DNA of 64,000 nucleotides from Polyangium mundeleinium. GTDB taxonomy: Bacteria; Myxococcota_A; Polyangia; Polyangiales; Polyangiaceae. Positions 7,988 through 17,066 of this stretch are shown here, piece by piece. Every line of letters begins with the position of its first letter. Within the stretch, counting starts at the first letter, position 1. The notes beneath the pieces are model-generated. The model was given only the letters and a program-made list of their open reading frames with translations, ran no database searches and was not told where the DNA came from. The translations under genes and the position numbers were made by a program. The stretch lies in assembly GCF_028369105.1 (NCBI RefSeq), contig NZ_JAQNDO010000001.1, positions 744,001 to 808,000 of the forward strand, written 5' to 3'.

Positions 7988-8243
7988 GAGAGAGAACTTC
8001 ACCCGAGAGCGCCCGTAGCGCAAACCGCACGGACTGAATTCCCGTCAGTTGGCCATCCTCGAAGTGCCAGTCGGGGTCGTCGAGGTCGGGGAAATCATGA
8101 GGATTGCGGATGTCTTCCGGCGTGAGCCCCGGCAAGAGGCGCCGTGCCAGGGAGAGGACCTTCTGCCGCTGGTTTTCCTCCATCGCCTCGACGACGGAGA
8201 GGATGCGCTCGAAGAGCTGCCTTGTGTCCGGAGCACCCGTCAT
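7911..8243 (-). CDS. Small hypothetical protein overlapping the Smr gene
   Basis: This 110-residue frame starts at an ATG 28 bases after the chemosensory operon's last gene. Its first 75 residues read like a real soluble helical protein (FERILSVVEAMEENQRQKVLSLARRLLPGL, given here only in part: FERILSVVEAM and KVLSLARRLLPG), followed by an acidic HDFPDLDDPDWHFEDG segment. The last 25 residues lie over the start of the Smr gene in another frame and look like chance sequence. Upstream coupling with Smr is possible. The family is unknown, and a shorter true extent or a different relation to Smr cannot be excluded. Confidence 0.5.
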   Translation of the reverse strand: MTGAPDTRQLFERILSVVEAMEENQRQKVLSLARRLLPGLTPEDIRNPHDFPDLDDPDWHFEDGQLTGIQSVRFALRALSGEVLSHGDQGASRANEHQEDAEKAEQAGGR

Positions 8244-8271
8244 GGCCGGGAGCGTAGCCGGCGCGCAGCGT

Positions 8272-9366
8272 TCACGCTGCCGGATGATCCGAGGGCGCGA
8301 CCAACACCGCGATCATCTGCGCGCGGCGCTGCGCCTCCTCGGCCGGGTAGAACATGTGCAGCGAGTCGCGGAGGGCCGGCAGAGCACGCTTCAAGCCCTC
8401 GACGCCGAGCACGCCCGCGTCGACGCCGGCGCGCGCACAAGCCTTCGTGAGCACGCTGCGCGCGAGCATGGGCGCGAGCCCCATCGCCGCGACGACGCGC
8501 GGGAACAGGGGGCCCTCCGAGACCGGGCCGTTCGGGCGCGAGGCGGGCGATCGCTCGACGCTCGACGCGCGCGCGGGGGGTGTCGTGGTCTGCGCGGCGC
8601 GACGGTTGCGCAGGAGGTTGCGGATCTTCGCGCGCACCGCGTCGAGGTCCACGCTCTTGTGGACGAACTCGGAAGCGCCCGCGTCCGTGGCGCGCCGCGC
8701 GACGGTCGGATCCTCGCTCGCCGTGAGCATGACCGTCGGCGTGGACTCGCGGCCGGGCATGCGCCGAAGCCTGCGCAACGTCTCGATGCCGTCGACGTCG
8801 GGCATCACGAGGTCGAGCACCACGCAGTCGACCGACTGCACCGCGAGCAGCTCGAGCGCCTCGACGCCGGAGCGCGCGAGCACGACGTCGTGGCCGTCTT
8901 CGCGCAGCTTGCAGGCGAGCTCCGTGAGGAACGTGGGGCTGTCGTCGACGGCGAGGATGCGGCGCGCGGCGGCGACGGGTCCGGTCTCCTCGCCGCTCGT
9001 CCGTGCGCAAAGCGCGCGCGCGCGGCGGACGAGGTAGGTGATGTCGTAGGGTTTGCCCACGTACTCGTCGGCGCCCGTGGTCAACCCCTTCACGCGGTCG
9101 CGCACCTCGGCCTCGGTCGAGAGGAGGATGACCGGAAGTCGAGCGAGCTCTGCGCTCGCGCGGATCGCGCCGAGCAGCTCGATGCCGCTCCCGTCGGGCA
9201 GGATCACGTCGAGCACGGCGAGCGAGAAGGTGCGCTCGCGGAGGGCCTTCTCGGCTTCGCGCTTGGACTCGCAGGCAGTGACTGTGAAGCCCGCGGCCGA
9301 GAGGGCGCCGCGGAGATCCATCCGGACGGTGAGGCTGTCGTCGACCACGAGGACATGTGGTTTCAT
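8272..9366 (-). CDS. Double receiver-domain response regulator (REC-REC), operon output protein
   Basis: The 364-residue protein has two receiver domains. The first spans residues 1-120, with acidic pocket DD9-10, phospho-acceptor Asp53 in VLDVILPDGSG and Lys105 in KPYD. The second spans about 136-255, with DD141-142, Asp185 in VVLDLVMPDVDG and HKSVD in place of the usual Lys-Pro. About 110 residues follow, with a Pro/Ser linker and a helical tail (LARSVLTKACARAG, DSLHMFYPAEEAQRRAQ), and no known output domain. It is the last gene of the chemosensory operon, where Wsp systems have the diguanylate cyclase WspR. It may act as a phosphate sink, an adaptor or a protein-binding output. The start is the ATG, not the preceding TTG. 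Confidence 0.9.
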   Translation of the reverse strand: MKPHVLVVDDSLTVRMDLRGALSAAGFTVTACESKREAEKALRERTFSLAVLDVILPDGSGIELLGAIRASAELARLPVILLSTEAEVRDRVKGLTTGADEYVGKPYDITYLVRRARALCARTSGEETGPVAAARRILAVDDSPTFLTELACKLREDGHDVVLARSGVEALELLAVQSVDCVVLDLVMPDVDGIETLRRLRRMPGRESTPTVMLTASEDPTVARRATDAGASEFVHKSVDLDAVRAKIRNLLRNRRAAQTTTPPARASSVERSPASRPNGPVSEGPLFPRVVAAMGLAPMLARSVLTKACARAGVDAGVLGVEGLKRALPALRDSLHMFYPAEEAQRRAQMIAVLVAPSDHPAA

Positions 9367-9395
9367 CAATCCCCCATTTCCCCCAAACTACCCTT

Positions 9396-10556
9396 TTACA
9401 CGTTTCCACCTCGAACCGGGCGACCGAGTGCGAGCAGCGTGCGCCCGAAGTCGCCGACCGGGAGGATCCGGCTGGCAGCACCGAGCCGGATGGCCTCCCG
9501 TGGCATGCCGAAGACGACCGACGTGGACTCGTCCTGGACGAGCGTCGTCGATCCGGCGCGCTTCATTGCCAGAAGGCCGAGCGCGCCGTCCTTGCCCATC
9601 CCTGTGAGCAGGCAGCCGATCGCCGTCCGACCGACCTCTGCGGCGACCGACTCGAACAGGACGTCGACCGAGGGCTTGCACGAGTGCCGCTCGCGGCCGT
9701 CGTCGAGCCAGAGCCTACCTGCGCGCACGATGAGGTGACGCTCGGGCGGCGCCATCAAGATGCGCCCTGCGCCCGGCGGAGGCAGCGGCTCGCCGTGTCT
9801 CGCCTCCATGACGGGGAGCGGCACCATGCCGTCGAGCCACTCGGCGAACGCTCGACCAAACGGCTGGCCGATGTGGATCACGAGCAACACCGAGAGGGGG
9901 AACGTCTCGGGCAACTCACGCAGGATCTGCACGAGCGCGCCCGGCCCGCCGGTGGAGGCGCCGATCGCGATGAGCGAGGGCGACATGCCCGTCTCGGCGA
10001 GCGACATCGGTGAGGGCGCGGCGGGGACACGCGCGGGCAAACGCTCGGGGAGCCGCTCGGGGAGCCGCTCGGGCAGCGGCGCGCGCAAACGGCTCGGCGG
10101 CGGAGCCGGCGGCAAGCCCGGGTTCGACTTCAGCTTGGCCCGCGGATGCGTGATCACCCGGATCTTCGCGGCGAGCTTCACCGTCTCGACGAAGCGCCGT
10201 GACCAGTCCTCGTCGGGCTCGTCGCCCGTCGGCTTCTCGATCACCTCGAGCGCGCCGGCCCGGAGCGCGTCGTAGGTCTTGATCACGTCGCCGCGGTTGA
10301 ACGAGGCCGACACGATCACGATCGGCGTCGGGTAAAACGCCATGATGTGCTCGGTGACCTCGACGCCGGTGCCGTTCTTCAGGATCAGATCCAGCGTGAC
10401 CACGTCGGGACGGAGCGACTCGCAGAGCGCGATGCCCCGCGCGCCGTCTTCGGCCTCGCCGACCACCTCGCAGCCAGGATCGGCCCTGAGCGCCTGGACG
10501 AGCCGGCGTCGCACCGTGAGTGAGTCTTCGATGACGAGCACGCGTGTCTTGGTCAT
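9396..10556 (-). CDS. cheB: CheB-type chemoreceptor methylesterase
   Basis: The 386-residue protein has an N-terminal receiver domain with phospho-acceptor Asp56 (VVTLDLILKNGTG). A linker with the tandem PERL repeat follows (about residues 150-185), then the CheB esterase domain with catalytic Ser in IAIGASTGGPG, His in LVIHIGQPF and Asp in LTGMGKDGALG. CheB removes methyl groups from receptor glutamates after phosphorylation by CheA, which resets adaptation. It overlaps cheA by four bases (ATGA), so the two are coupled. The linker repeat is encoded by near-identical 12-bp units, a possible slippage site. In Wsp terms it matches WspF. Confidence 0.95.
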   Translation of the reverse strand: MTKTRVLVIEDSLTVRRRLVQALRADPGCEVVGEAEDGARGIALCESLRPDVVTLDLILKNGTGVEVTEHIMAFYPTPIVIVSASFNRGDVIKTYDALRAGALEVIEKPTGDEPDEDWSRRFVETVKLAAKIRVITHPRAKLKSNPGLPPAPPPSRLRAPLPERLPERLPERLPARVPAAPSPMSLAETGMSPSLIAIGASTGGPGALVQILRELPETFPLSVLLVIHIGQPFGRAFAEWLDGMVPLPVMEARHGEPLPPPGAGRILMAPPERHLIVRAGRLWLDDGRERHSCKPSVDVLFESVAAEVGRTAIGCLLTGMGKDGALGLLAMKRAGSTTLVQDESTSVVFGMPREAIRLGAASRILPVGDFGRTLLALGRPVRGGNV

Positions 10557-12628
10557 GAGGCCGCTCCCAGAAGCTCCGCGACCTTCCCGACGAAGTGCTT
10601 CTGGTCGAACTCCCCCTTCACGATGTACGCCGAGGCTCCCGCAGCGGTTCCCTTCTCGCGATCCTTCGAGGTGGCGAGCGAAGTGACGATGATGACGGGT
10701 ACGTCGCGGAGCGCCGGATCCGCGCGCGTCGTCGCCGTGAACTCGAAGCCGTCCATGCCTGGCATCTCGACATCCACGATGAAGAGGCCGTACCTGCGCG
10801 CCTTCGCCTTGCGCAGGCCCTCCTCGGCCGACGCGCTGAGCTCCACCTCGTAGCCGGCCGACTCGAGGATGCTCTGCTCCAGCATGCGTGTCGTGAGCGA
10901 GTCGTCGATGACCAGGATCGGCAGCCGCTTCGGCGCCGCGCGTGTGGTCGCCGGCGCCGTCCCCACCTTGCGCGCGCCCGTTCGCGAGAGCGCAGGGGGA
11001 TCGAGCACGAGCATCGGATCGCCTTGCGCGTCGAACGCCGCGCCCGCCACGGCGGCCGGTGATCCCGCGCCCGGCGGCAGCGGCCGCAGCACGACGTCCA
11101 TCGTGCCGAGCAGCCGATCCACGCCGAGCGCGACCCACGCCTCGCCCGACTGCACGATCACCGCCGAGCACGCCTGCGGCAGATCGTGCCCCTCGCCCTC
11201 GGGCGCGAGCACCTCGCCGAGCGGCGTGAACGGGACGGCCCGATCGCCGAACAGGATCCGCTCGCCATCGGGCCCTTGCAGCCGCTCCGCCGTGGTCACG
11301 CGCCGCGTGCCGCGCACGGCGTCGAGCGGCACGAGCGCCGTCGATCCGCCGAACATCACCGACAGCACCGGGATCGACGAGAGCGACACCGGTACCTCGA
11401 TCTCGATCGTCGTGCCCTCGCCGAGCTTGCTCGAGAGCTGCACCGATCCGCGCAGCCGGCTGGCCACCTCGCGCACGACGTCGAGCCCCACGCCGCGCCC
11501 CGAGATCTCCGTCACCTCCGCGGCCGTCGTGAGCCCCGCGCGGAACACGAGGGCGAGCGCGGCCTCCTCGTCGAGCTCCTCGCTACCCGAGGCGAGGCCA
11601 CGACGCTCGGCCGCTTGCCGCACGGCCGCGACGTCGATCCCGCGCCCGTCGTCGCTGCAGCGGAACGCGACCCGCCGGCCGCGCCGCTCGATGTCGAGGT
11701 GGATGCGGCCCGCCTCCGGCTTGCCCCAGGCGATCCGCTCCTCGATCGCCTCGATGCCGTGATCCACCGCGTTGCGGATCACGTGCAGGAGCGCATCACG
11801 CACCGCCGAGAGCACGTGCCCTTCGAGGCGCACGTCGCCGCCGCGCGCCGAAAAGCTCACGCTCTTGCCAAGCGCATCGGCCGTGTCGCGCGCCAAAAGC
11901 TCCAGCGTGCCCAGGATCGCGCCCACCGGCAGGAGCCGCAACGTCGCCGCGCGCGACTGCACCTCGCCGAGCTCGCGCTCGATCCGCCCGAGCCCCGCGC
12001 CGATGTCCCGCTCGGCGTGGACCAGGCTCTGCGTGATCTCGGCGATCGTCGCCCCGAGCCGCGTGCCTCGTCCGCGCTCGCCGACGGTTTGTCCGAGCTC
12101 GAGCTCCTCCCGCAAGAGACTCGCGAGCCGCAGCGCGTGCTGCAGCGCGACGAGGCCACCGTTCAGCGGGCCGATCTGGATGGATGCCTCGGACAACCCT
12201 TCGAGCAGCGCGTCCATGTCGGCGATGTCGACGCGCACGGTCTCCAGCCGATCGTCGATCGGCGCGGCCGGGGGCGTGCTCTCGCCCTTGCCCTCGCCCG
12301 TGGAGGCGGGCGCGGGCCTCGCCCCGAGCTTCGTGGTCTCCTCGCGGATCCGTTCGAGGATGCGCAGGAGGTCGCTCACGTAATCGCTCGTGATCGTGTC
12401 CTCGCCGTCGCGGAACGGGGCGAGCGCGTCCTCGATGGTATGCGCCATCTCGCCGATGCGCGTCTGCCGGACCACCCGCGCCGCGCCTTTCAGCGTGTGC
12501 GCGAGCCGCAGGCTGCGGGCGAGGATCGACGTATCGGTCGGGTTTTTCTCCAGCGCGAGCAGGTCCCGCGTGAGCCCTTCGACGATTTCGTTCGCCTCGG
12601 CCCGGAAATAGTCCTCGAGCTCGTTCAT
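10553..12628 (-). CDS. cheA: Hybrid chemosensory histidine kinase CheA with C-terminal receiver
   Basis: The 691-residue protein has, in order: an HPt domain with phospho-His44 in RLAHTLKGAARV; an acidic/Pro linker (about 100-130); a helical dimer region; an ATPase domain with the N box in HVIRNAVDHG, G1 in CSDDGRGID and G2 in GRGVGLDVVREV; a CheW-like domain; and a receiver domain with VIDDSLTTRM and IVDVEMPGMDGF. This is the arrangement of WspE/FrzE. It passes phosphate to CheB, its own receiver and probably the REC-REC protein. The ATGA overlap with cheB and the 22-base gap from cheW mark one operon. There is no clear separate P2 domain. Confidence 0.96.
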   Translation of the reverse strand: MNELEDYFRAEANEIVEGLTRDLLALEKNPTDTSILARSLRLAHTLKGAARVVRQTRIGEMAHTIEDALAPFRDGEDTITSDYVSDLLRILERIREETTKLGARPAPASTGEGKGESTPPAAPIDDRLETVRVDIADMDALLEGLSEASIQIGPLNGGLVALQHALRLASLLREELELGQTVGERGRGTRLGATIAEITQSLVHAERDIGAGLGRIERELGEVQSRAATLRLLPVGAILGTLELLARDTADALGKSVSFSARGGDVRLEGHVLSAVRDALLHVIRNAVDHGIEAIEERIAWGKPEAGRIHLDIERRGRRVAFRCSDDGRGIDVAAVRQAAERRGLASGSEELDEEAALALVFRAGLTTAAEVTEISGRGVGLDVVREVASRLRGSVQLSSKLGEGTTIEIEVPVSLSSIPVLSVMFGGSTALVPLDAVRGTRRVTTAERLQGPDGERILFGDRAVPFTPLGEVLAPEGEGHDLPQACSAVIVQSGEAWVALGVDRLLGTMDVVLRPLPPGAGSPAAVAGAAFDAQGDPMLVLDPPALSRTGARKVGTAPATTRAAPKRLPILVIDDSLTTRMLEQSILESAGYEVELSASAEEGLRKAKARRYGLFIVDVEMPGMDGFEFTATTRADPALRDVPVIIVTSLATSKDREKGTAAGASAYIVKGEFDQKHFVGKVAELLGAAS

Positions 12629-12650
12629 CGCCGATTCTCCCGGGACGCGC

Positions 12651-13241
12651 TCATTGCGCCCCCTCGCGGCGCTCTCCGGCCCGCTGCTTTGCGATCGCCA
12701 CGAGCGATTCGAGGACGAGGACGCCGCGCGTTTGCCCGGCGAGCGTGACGATCTCGCGGATGTGCCCCTCGCCGTCCTTCGTCGAAAGGGCGGGCAGGAG
12801 ATCGGCCGGGCTCACTTCGAGGCAGGCTTCGATCGACGCGACGCCGAGGGCCACGGGCTCGGCGCCGCCCGCGATCAGGAGCCAGCGCGGCTTTTCGTTC
12901 CACATCGGCAGGCCGAGCAGCGCCCCGAGCGCGTGCACGGCGAAGAGTCGACCGCGGATCCCCGTGATCCCGAGCAGGCCCGGCGGGCTCCCGGGCAGGG
13001 ACACCACCTTGCGGCACTCGTGGACGCCGTCGATGTCGGACAGCCGGATCGCGTAGCCCTGGCCCCCCGCTTGAATGGCGAGGACGAGCTCGCCGGACTG
13101 ATCGGCGTGGCGTGGCGGCGTGGCGAACGAGGCGTCGAATGCGTGGCGCAGCTCCGCCACGTGTCGCCCCGCTGCAATGGCGCCTCCGGGAAGCGGCGCC
13201 CCATCGCCCGGCTTGTCCCGTCCTTGCGACCGAACGTTCAT
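12651..13241 (-). CDS. cheW: CheW-type adaptor
   Basis: The 196-residue protein has a CheW fold after an extra N-terminal segment of about 45 residues. Recognisable family parts are ELVLAIQAGGQGYAIRLSD, PPGLLGITGIRGRLFAVHALG and the C-terminal GVLVLESLVAIAK. CheW links receptor tips to CheA in the signalling array. It sits between the receptor gene and cheA, the WspD position. The start has a weak AGGGGG ribosome site. The 196 bases upstream of it, up to the receptor gene's stop, hold a GGGCCC-TC-GGGCCC palindrome but no gene, so a secondary promoter or terminator could be there. Confidence 0.9.
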   Translation of the reverse strand: MNVRSQGRDKPGDGAPLPGGAIAAGRHVAELRHAFDASFATPPRHADQSGELVLAIQAGGQGYAIRLSDIDGVHECRKVVSLPGSPPGLLGITGIRGRLFAVHALGALLGLPMWNEKPRWLLIAGGAEPVALGVASIEACLEVSPADLLPALSTKDGEGHIREIVTLAGQTRGVLVLESLVAIAKQRAGERREGAQ

Positions 13242-13437
13242 CGAGCCCCCTCGACCCGTGAAACGGATTCACGAAGATACCACGGGCCCTCGGGCCCGCA
13301 CAGCCCCTCACCCCCGCCCATCCCCGCTCGTTTTTTGCTTTCCTCGTTCGCCGCGGGCCCGCCCCGTCGCTTCGACGGTTGCAATGGGAGCGGCCGGTAG
13401 GCGTCAATCCCACGGTGTAGGGACGTTCGCCCCCGGA

Positions 13438-14916
13438 TCACGCAGCCTGCTCCTCTTGTTGTCGGATGAGACGCACGAGGTCCCCGGACAACCCCGAGAG
13501 CTGCGACGCGGTGTTTAATGTCTGCGACGAACCGGCCTCGCTTTCGCGCGCCGTCTGCGCGACGTCCGCAATGGCGGAGGCCACCTGCTCCATCGCGCTC
13601 GTTTGTTGTTTCGTGCTGAGCTCGATTTCGCGCGACGCCTCGGCGGTCGACCCCACGTACTCGACGATCCGACGGAAGTTCTGCGCCACCTCGCCGAACC
13701 GGCGCGTCCCGGCCTCCACGGCCTTCGCTCCGTCCTCGGTGGCCATCACCGTCGTGTTCGCCGCGGCCCGGATCTCCTCGATGAGCCGGCGGATCTCCTT
13801 CGCCGAACCCCCCACGCGATCCGCGAGCTTGCGGATCTCGCCCGCCACGACCCCGAACCGCCGCCCCGACTCGCCCGCGCCGACGGCCTCGATCGTCGCG
13901 TTGATCGCGAGGATGTTCGTCTGTTCGCTGAGCTCCGAGACGATGTCGAGGATCCCGCCGATCTCCTGGGATTTGCGCCCGAGATCGAGCATGTGCGCGA
14001 CGATCTGATCGACCTGCCGTCGCACCGTGTCGATCGCGTCCTGCGCGCCCTCGACAGTCTGGTTCCCGCCCTTCGCGGCCAGCGCCGTTTCGCTCGCGAC
14101 TTGCGTGACCCGCTGCGCGCTCTCCGAAATCTGACGCGAGGTCGTGACGAGCTCGCGCACCGTCGTGCTCACCTCGGTCGCCGCCGAGACCTGGCCTTTC
14201 GCGCCCCGGACCTGCTGGGTCGCGGCCGCTTCGAGCTCCGCCGCCGCGCTCCGGATGTGCTGCACGGCCGCGCCGATCCGCGCCCCGAGGCCGCGGGTCA
14301 CGAACACCGCGACGCCCGCCACGATCAACACGGCCACGAGCGTGCCGAAGATCAGGATCTGGCTCAGCCACGCGGCGGCCTGCTTTGCCTCGGTGCTCCG
14401 CTCGGTGAGGAGCTTTTGCTCGTGGCTCTTCATCTCGGCCACGATCCGCCGGATCTGCTCCATCACCTTCGGGCCGTTGCCTTCGAGCACGAGCTTCAGC
14501 GCCGCGTCGAACCCGAGGCTCTTCCGCGCGTCGATGGTTTCGTCGATCTCGCGCAGGCGCTCCTCCACGAGGGGCCGGAGCTGTTTGAGGCGCTCTTTCT
14601 GGTCCGCGTCGTCGCTGAAGAGCTCTTCGAGCTGCCGGAGCTCGATGGAGATGCCTTTTTTACCCGTGTGATAGGGCTGCAAGAAATCCTCGCGGCCCGT
14701 GATCACGAATCCTCGTTTGCCCGTCTCGGTCTCGTCGAGCGCCGCGAGGAAGCCCGACAAACCGGTCAATTCTTCGTGCGCGTGCGTGACGGCCTCGGTC
14801 GTCGCGAGGAGCCGCTCCGTGCTCCGGTACGAAAACGAGCCGAGCGTGATCAGAATGAGGAGCGGGAGCAAAAACCCCGCTGCGATCTGCTGTCCGACCG
14901 TCCAAGACTTCTCCAC
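13438..14916 (-). CDS. Membrane methyl-accepting chemoreceptor with CHASE3-like sensor
   Basis: The 492-residue receptor has a first transmembrane helix at about residues 10-27 (IAAGFLLPLLILITLGSF). A periplasmic helical domain follows (about 30-180) of CHASE3 type (HEELTGLSGFLAALDETETG, KRGFVITGREDFLQPY), then a second transmembrane helix (about 187-210). The cytoplasmic signalling domain has the conserved hairpin tip SEQTNILAINATIEA and GRRFGVVAGEIRKLADR. The start is a GTG with a GGAGG ribosome site upstream. There is no C-terminal pentapeptide for CheR binding. It is the operon's only receptor, in the WspA role, so the ligand is unknown but the sensing is periplasmic. Confidence 0.95.
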   Translation of the reverse strand: MEKSWTVGQQIAAGFLLPLLILITLGSFSYRSTERLLATTEAVTHAHEELTGLSGFLAALDETETGKRGFVITGREDFLQPYHTGKKGISIELRQLEELFSDDADQKERLKQLRPLVEERLREIDETIDARKSLGFDAALKLVLEGNGPKVMEQIRRIVAEMKSHEQKLLTERSTEAKQAAAWLSQILIFGTLVAVLIVAGVAVFVTRGLGARIGAAVQHIRSAAAELEAAATQQVRGAKGQVSAATEVSTTVRELVTTSRQISESAQRVTQVASETALAAKGGNQTVEGAQDAIDTVRRQVDQIVAHMLDLGRKSQEIGGILDIVSELSEQTNILAINATIEAVGAGESGRRFGVVAGEIRKLADRVGGSAKEIRRLIEEIRAAANTTVMATEDGAKAVEAGTRRFGEVAQNFRRIVEYVGSTAEASREIELSTKQQTSAMEQVASAIADVAQTARESEAGSSQTLNTASQLSGLSGDLVRLIRQQEEQAA

Positions 14917-14943
14917 GAGCCCCGCCTCCCTCCTCGATGCTGA

Positions 14944-16443
14944 TCACACGCGCGTCGAATCCCGTTTCGGGACGCCCAGCGCGTCGAGCTGGGCCTTGCA
15001 CAGCTCGAGCAACACTTCCCTGCGAAACCCCCCACCGAACATCACGATCCTCGCGCGTTCCTCGCGTTCGAGCAACTCGAGCGCTTTTTCGAGCTCCACG
15101 CGCGCGCTCGCGCCGTGACCCTCGCGCCGGAACACCATGCCGAGCCGCAGGCGCGGCAGCGAGAAACGAGGATCCCGCCGCTTCGCCTCGCGGTAATGCC
15201 ACACCGCCCGCTCGATGTCGCGCTCGTTCTCGCGCAGGAGCCCGAGCAGGTAATGCGCGCCCGTCTCGCATTGCCCCCGCGCGAGCAGGGCGCCGAGCGT
15301 GCGCTCCGCGTCCCGCAATCGACCTTTTTCCCCGTAAATGGCCGCCCGGCACAGCTCGAGCTCCGGCGGTGCGTCCGGGCCCGCGGCCATCACCACGACG
15401 AGCGCGTCGTCGTGCCGCTCCGCTTCGAGCAGGTCGAGCACACGCGTGAGCGCCGAAGGCCCCTCCGCCCCCCGCGCCTTTTGCGCGCTCGCCGCGCCCT
15501 CGGCCTCCCGCGTCTCCGCAATCCGGGCGATCCGATCCGTCGCGCGCTGGATTTCCTCCGCCCACGCGAATGCCCCTTCCTCGGGCGTGGGCAAGGGCGG
15601 GCGCATCGGGGGCTCGGGCAAGAGCCGAGGGACGGGCGGCGCGATCGTCGTCGCTGCCGGGGACACGTTCGGGGGCTTCGCGCGGTAATAAAATGCGTCG
15701 TTCTCGTGGACGAGCTCGAAATCGTCGGAGATCCCGCGAAGCGACTCGCTGTGACCGAGGAAGAGATAACCGCCCGGAAGGAGCGCCCGGGCAAACCCCG
15801 CGAGCGCCCGGTGGAGCGCGCGCTCCGAGAAATAGATGAGCACGTTGCGACAAAAAATGACGTCGTACGTGGCCTCCGGCAAGCGCGCGAGCACTTCCAG
15901 CAGGTTGCCCTCCTCGAAGACGACGCGGCTCTGGATGCGCGGATCGAGCACGAACGTCTCGCCGTCTTTCTTGAAAAACCGATCGCGGATCGGCTGCGAG
16001 GCCCCGCGCAGGGCCCAGGACGAATACCGCGCCCGCCGGGCCTTTTCGATGGCGGCCCCGTTCACATCGAGCCCCGTGATCGACAGCAGCGGCGAGAGCT
16101 CCGGCGTGACCACGTCGGCCGCGATGGCCATCGTATAAGGCTCCTCGCCGGAGGAGCAGCCCGCCGAGAGAATCCTGAGCTTCCGCCCCCGCGTCCCCAC
16201 GAGCGCGCGCTCGGTCAGCACCCGCCGCACGAGCGCGTCGATTTGCATGGGCTCGCGAAAGAAATAGGTCTCGCCGACCGTCACCGCCTCGACCAGGCGT
16301 TCGAGCGGGATCGGTCCGCCACTGCGCGCCGGTTTTTCGCCGAGGATCATCTCGATGCGGTCGCGCTGAAAGCCGGAGGGCGCGAGGCCGAAGCGGGCCT
16401 CGATGAGGTCCTCGATGCCCTTGGCGTCACGCGGGGCGTTCAT
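14944..16443 (-). CDS. cheR: CheR-type receptor methyltransferase with C-terminal TPR region
   Basis: The 499-residue protein has a CheR N-terminal helical domain with the TYFFRE motif (VTVGETYFFREP). The SAM-binding fold follows, with LRILSAGCSSGEEPYTMAI and YDVIFCRNVLIYF, and GGYLFLGHSESL after it. A Pro-rich linker (about 285-310) leads to a helical tetratricopeptide region (GRLRDAERTLGALLARG, HYLLGLLRENERDIERAVWH). This CheR-TPR form matches WspC and FrzF. It adds methyl groups to receptor glutamates. It overlaps the upstream CheW gene by four bases (ATGA) and is followed by the receptor gene after 27 bases. Confidence 0.94.
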   Translation of the reverse strand: MNAPRDAKGIEDLIEARFGLAPSGFQRDRIEMILGEKPARSGGPIPLERLVEAVTVGETYFFREPMQIDALVRRVLTERALVGTRGRKLRILSAGCSSGEEPYTMAIAADVVTPELSPLLSITGLDVNGAAIEKARRARYSSWALRGASQPIRDRFFKKDGETFVLDPRIQSRVVFEEGNLLEVLARLPEATYDVIFCRNVLIYFSERALHRALAGFARALLPGGYLFLGHSESLRGISDDFELVHENDAFYYRAKPPNVSPAATTIAPPVPRLLPEPPMRPPLPTPEEGAFAWAEEIQRATDRIARIAETREAEGAASAQKARGAEGPSALTRVLDLLEAERHDDALVVVMAAGPDAPPELELCRAAIYGEKGRLRDAERTLGALLARGQCETGAHYLLGLLRENERDIERAVWHYREAKRRDPRFSLPRLRLGMVFRREGHGASARVELEKALELLEREERARIVMFGGGFRREVLLELCKAQLDALGVPKRDSTRV

Positions 16444-16940
16444 CTCGGCGGCGGTGGCAAGGCGGTGGCAAGGGAATCGGCGCTCGGGAGCGAGGAGAAC
16501 ACGGCCTCCGGGAGCAGGCGTGCGGCGTCGAGCACCGCGAGCGCACGCCCATCCAGCGCGCCCAGGCGCTCGACCTCCGCAGGCAGCGCCGCGCCGAGCA
16601 GCGGCGGCAGTGTATCGAGGCGCGCCTCGTCGAGCTCCTCGATGCCCACCACGTCCTCCACGAGCAGCGCCATTCGCCGCTCCCCCGCGCGCACCAGCAC
16701 GAGCCGCCGCGCCTCCGCCCGCTCGCCGCCTTCTCCGAGAACGGCCGAGAGCGATACGACGGGGACGACCTCGCCGCGGACCACGGAGAGGCCCACGACG
16801 AAGCGCGGCGCGTTTGCGATGGGGTCGATCGCCAGCGGGCGCATCGTCTCGACGACCGACGACGCGGGCAACGCGCAAATCCAGGAGCGCGCCCGGACGA
16901 GCAAAAAGCTGCGTCGACCCGTGGGATCGTCCATGGTCAT
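16440..16940 (-). CDS. CheW-like adaptor, first gene of the chemosensory operon
   Basis: The 166-residue protein contains a CheW fold: RSFLLVRARSWICALPASSV at the start, PRFVVGLSVVRGEVVPVVSL, the RMALLVEDVVGIEEL strand and GRALAVLDAARLLP at the end. The C-terminus is Pro-rich. It leads the operon and ends in an ATGA overlap with cheR. Two Met codons lie six bases apart; a GGAAAG ribosome site is spaced better for the second, so the true start may be two codons later. With two CheW genes flanking cheR and the receptor, the layout resembles WspB and WspD. Confidence 0.88.
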   Translation of the reverse strand: MTMDDPTGRRSFLLVRARSWICALPASSVVETMRPLAIDPIANAPRFVVGLSVVRGEVVPVVSLSAVLGEGGERAEARRLVLVRAGERRMALLVEDVVGIEELDEARLDTLPPLLGAALPAEVERLGALDGRALAVLDAARLLPEAVFSSLPSADSLATALPPPPR

Positions 16941-17066
16941 CTTTCCATCGCACGCGTAGACATCGCTTGTAAAGCGGAACTCCGGCGTTTCCCCGGCGTC
17001 AACGCATCGACGAGCCCTATCTGGTGAAACCGCGAATGGCTGGTGAAGTGTCGGCGTGATGGCGTT

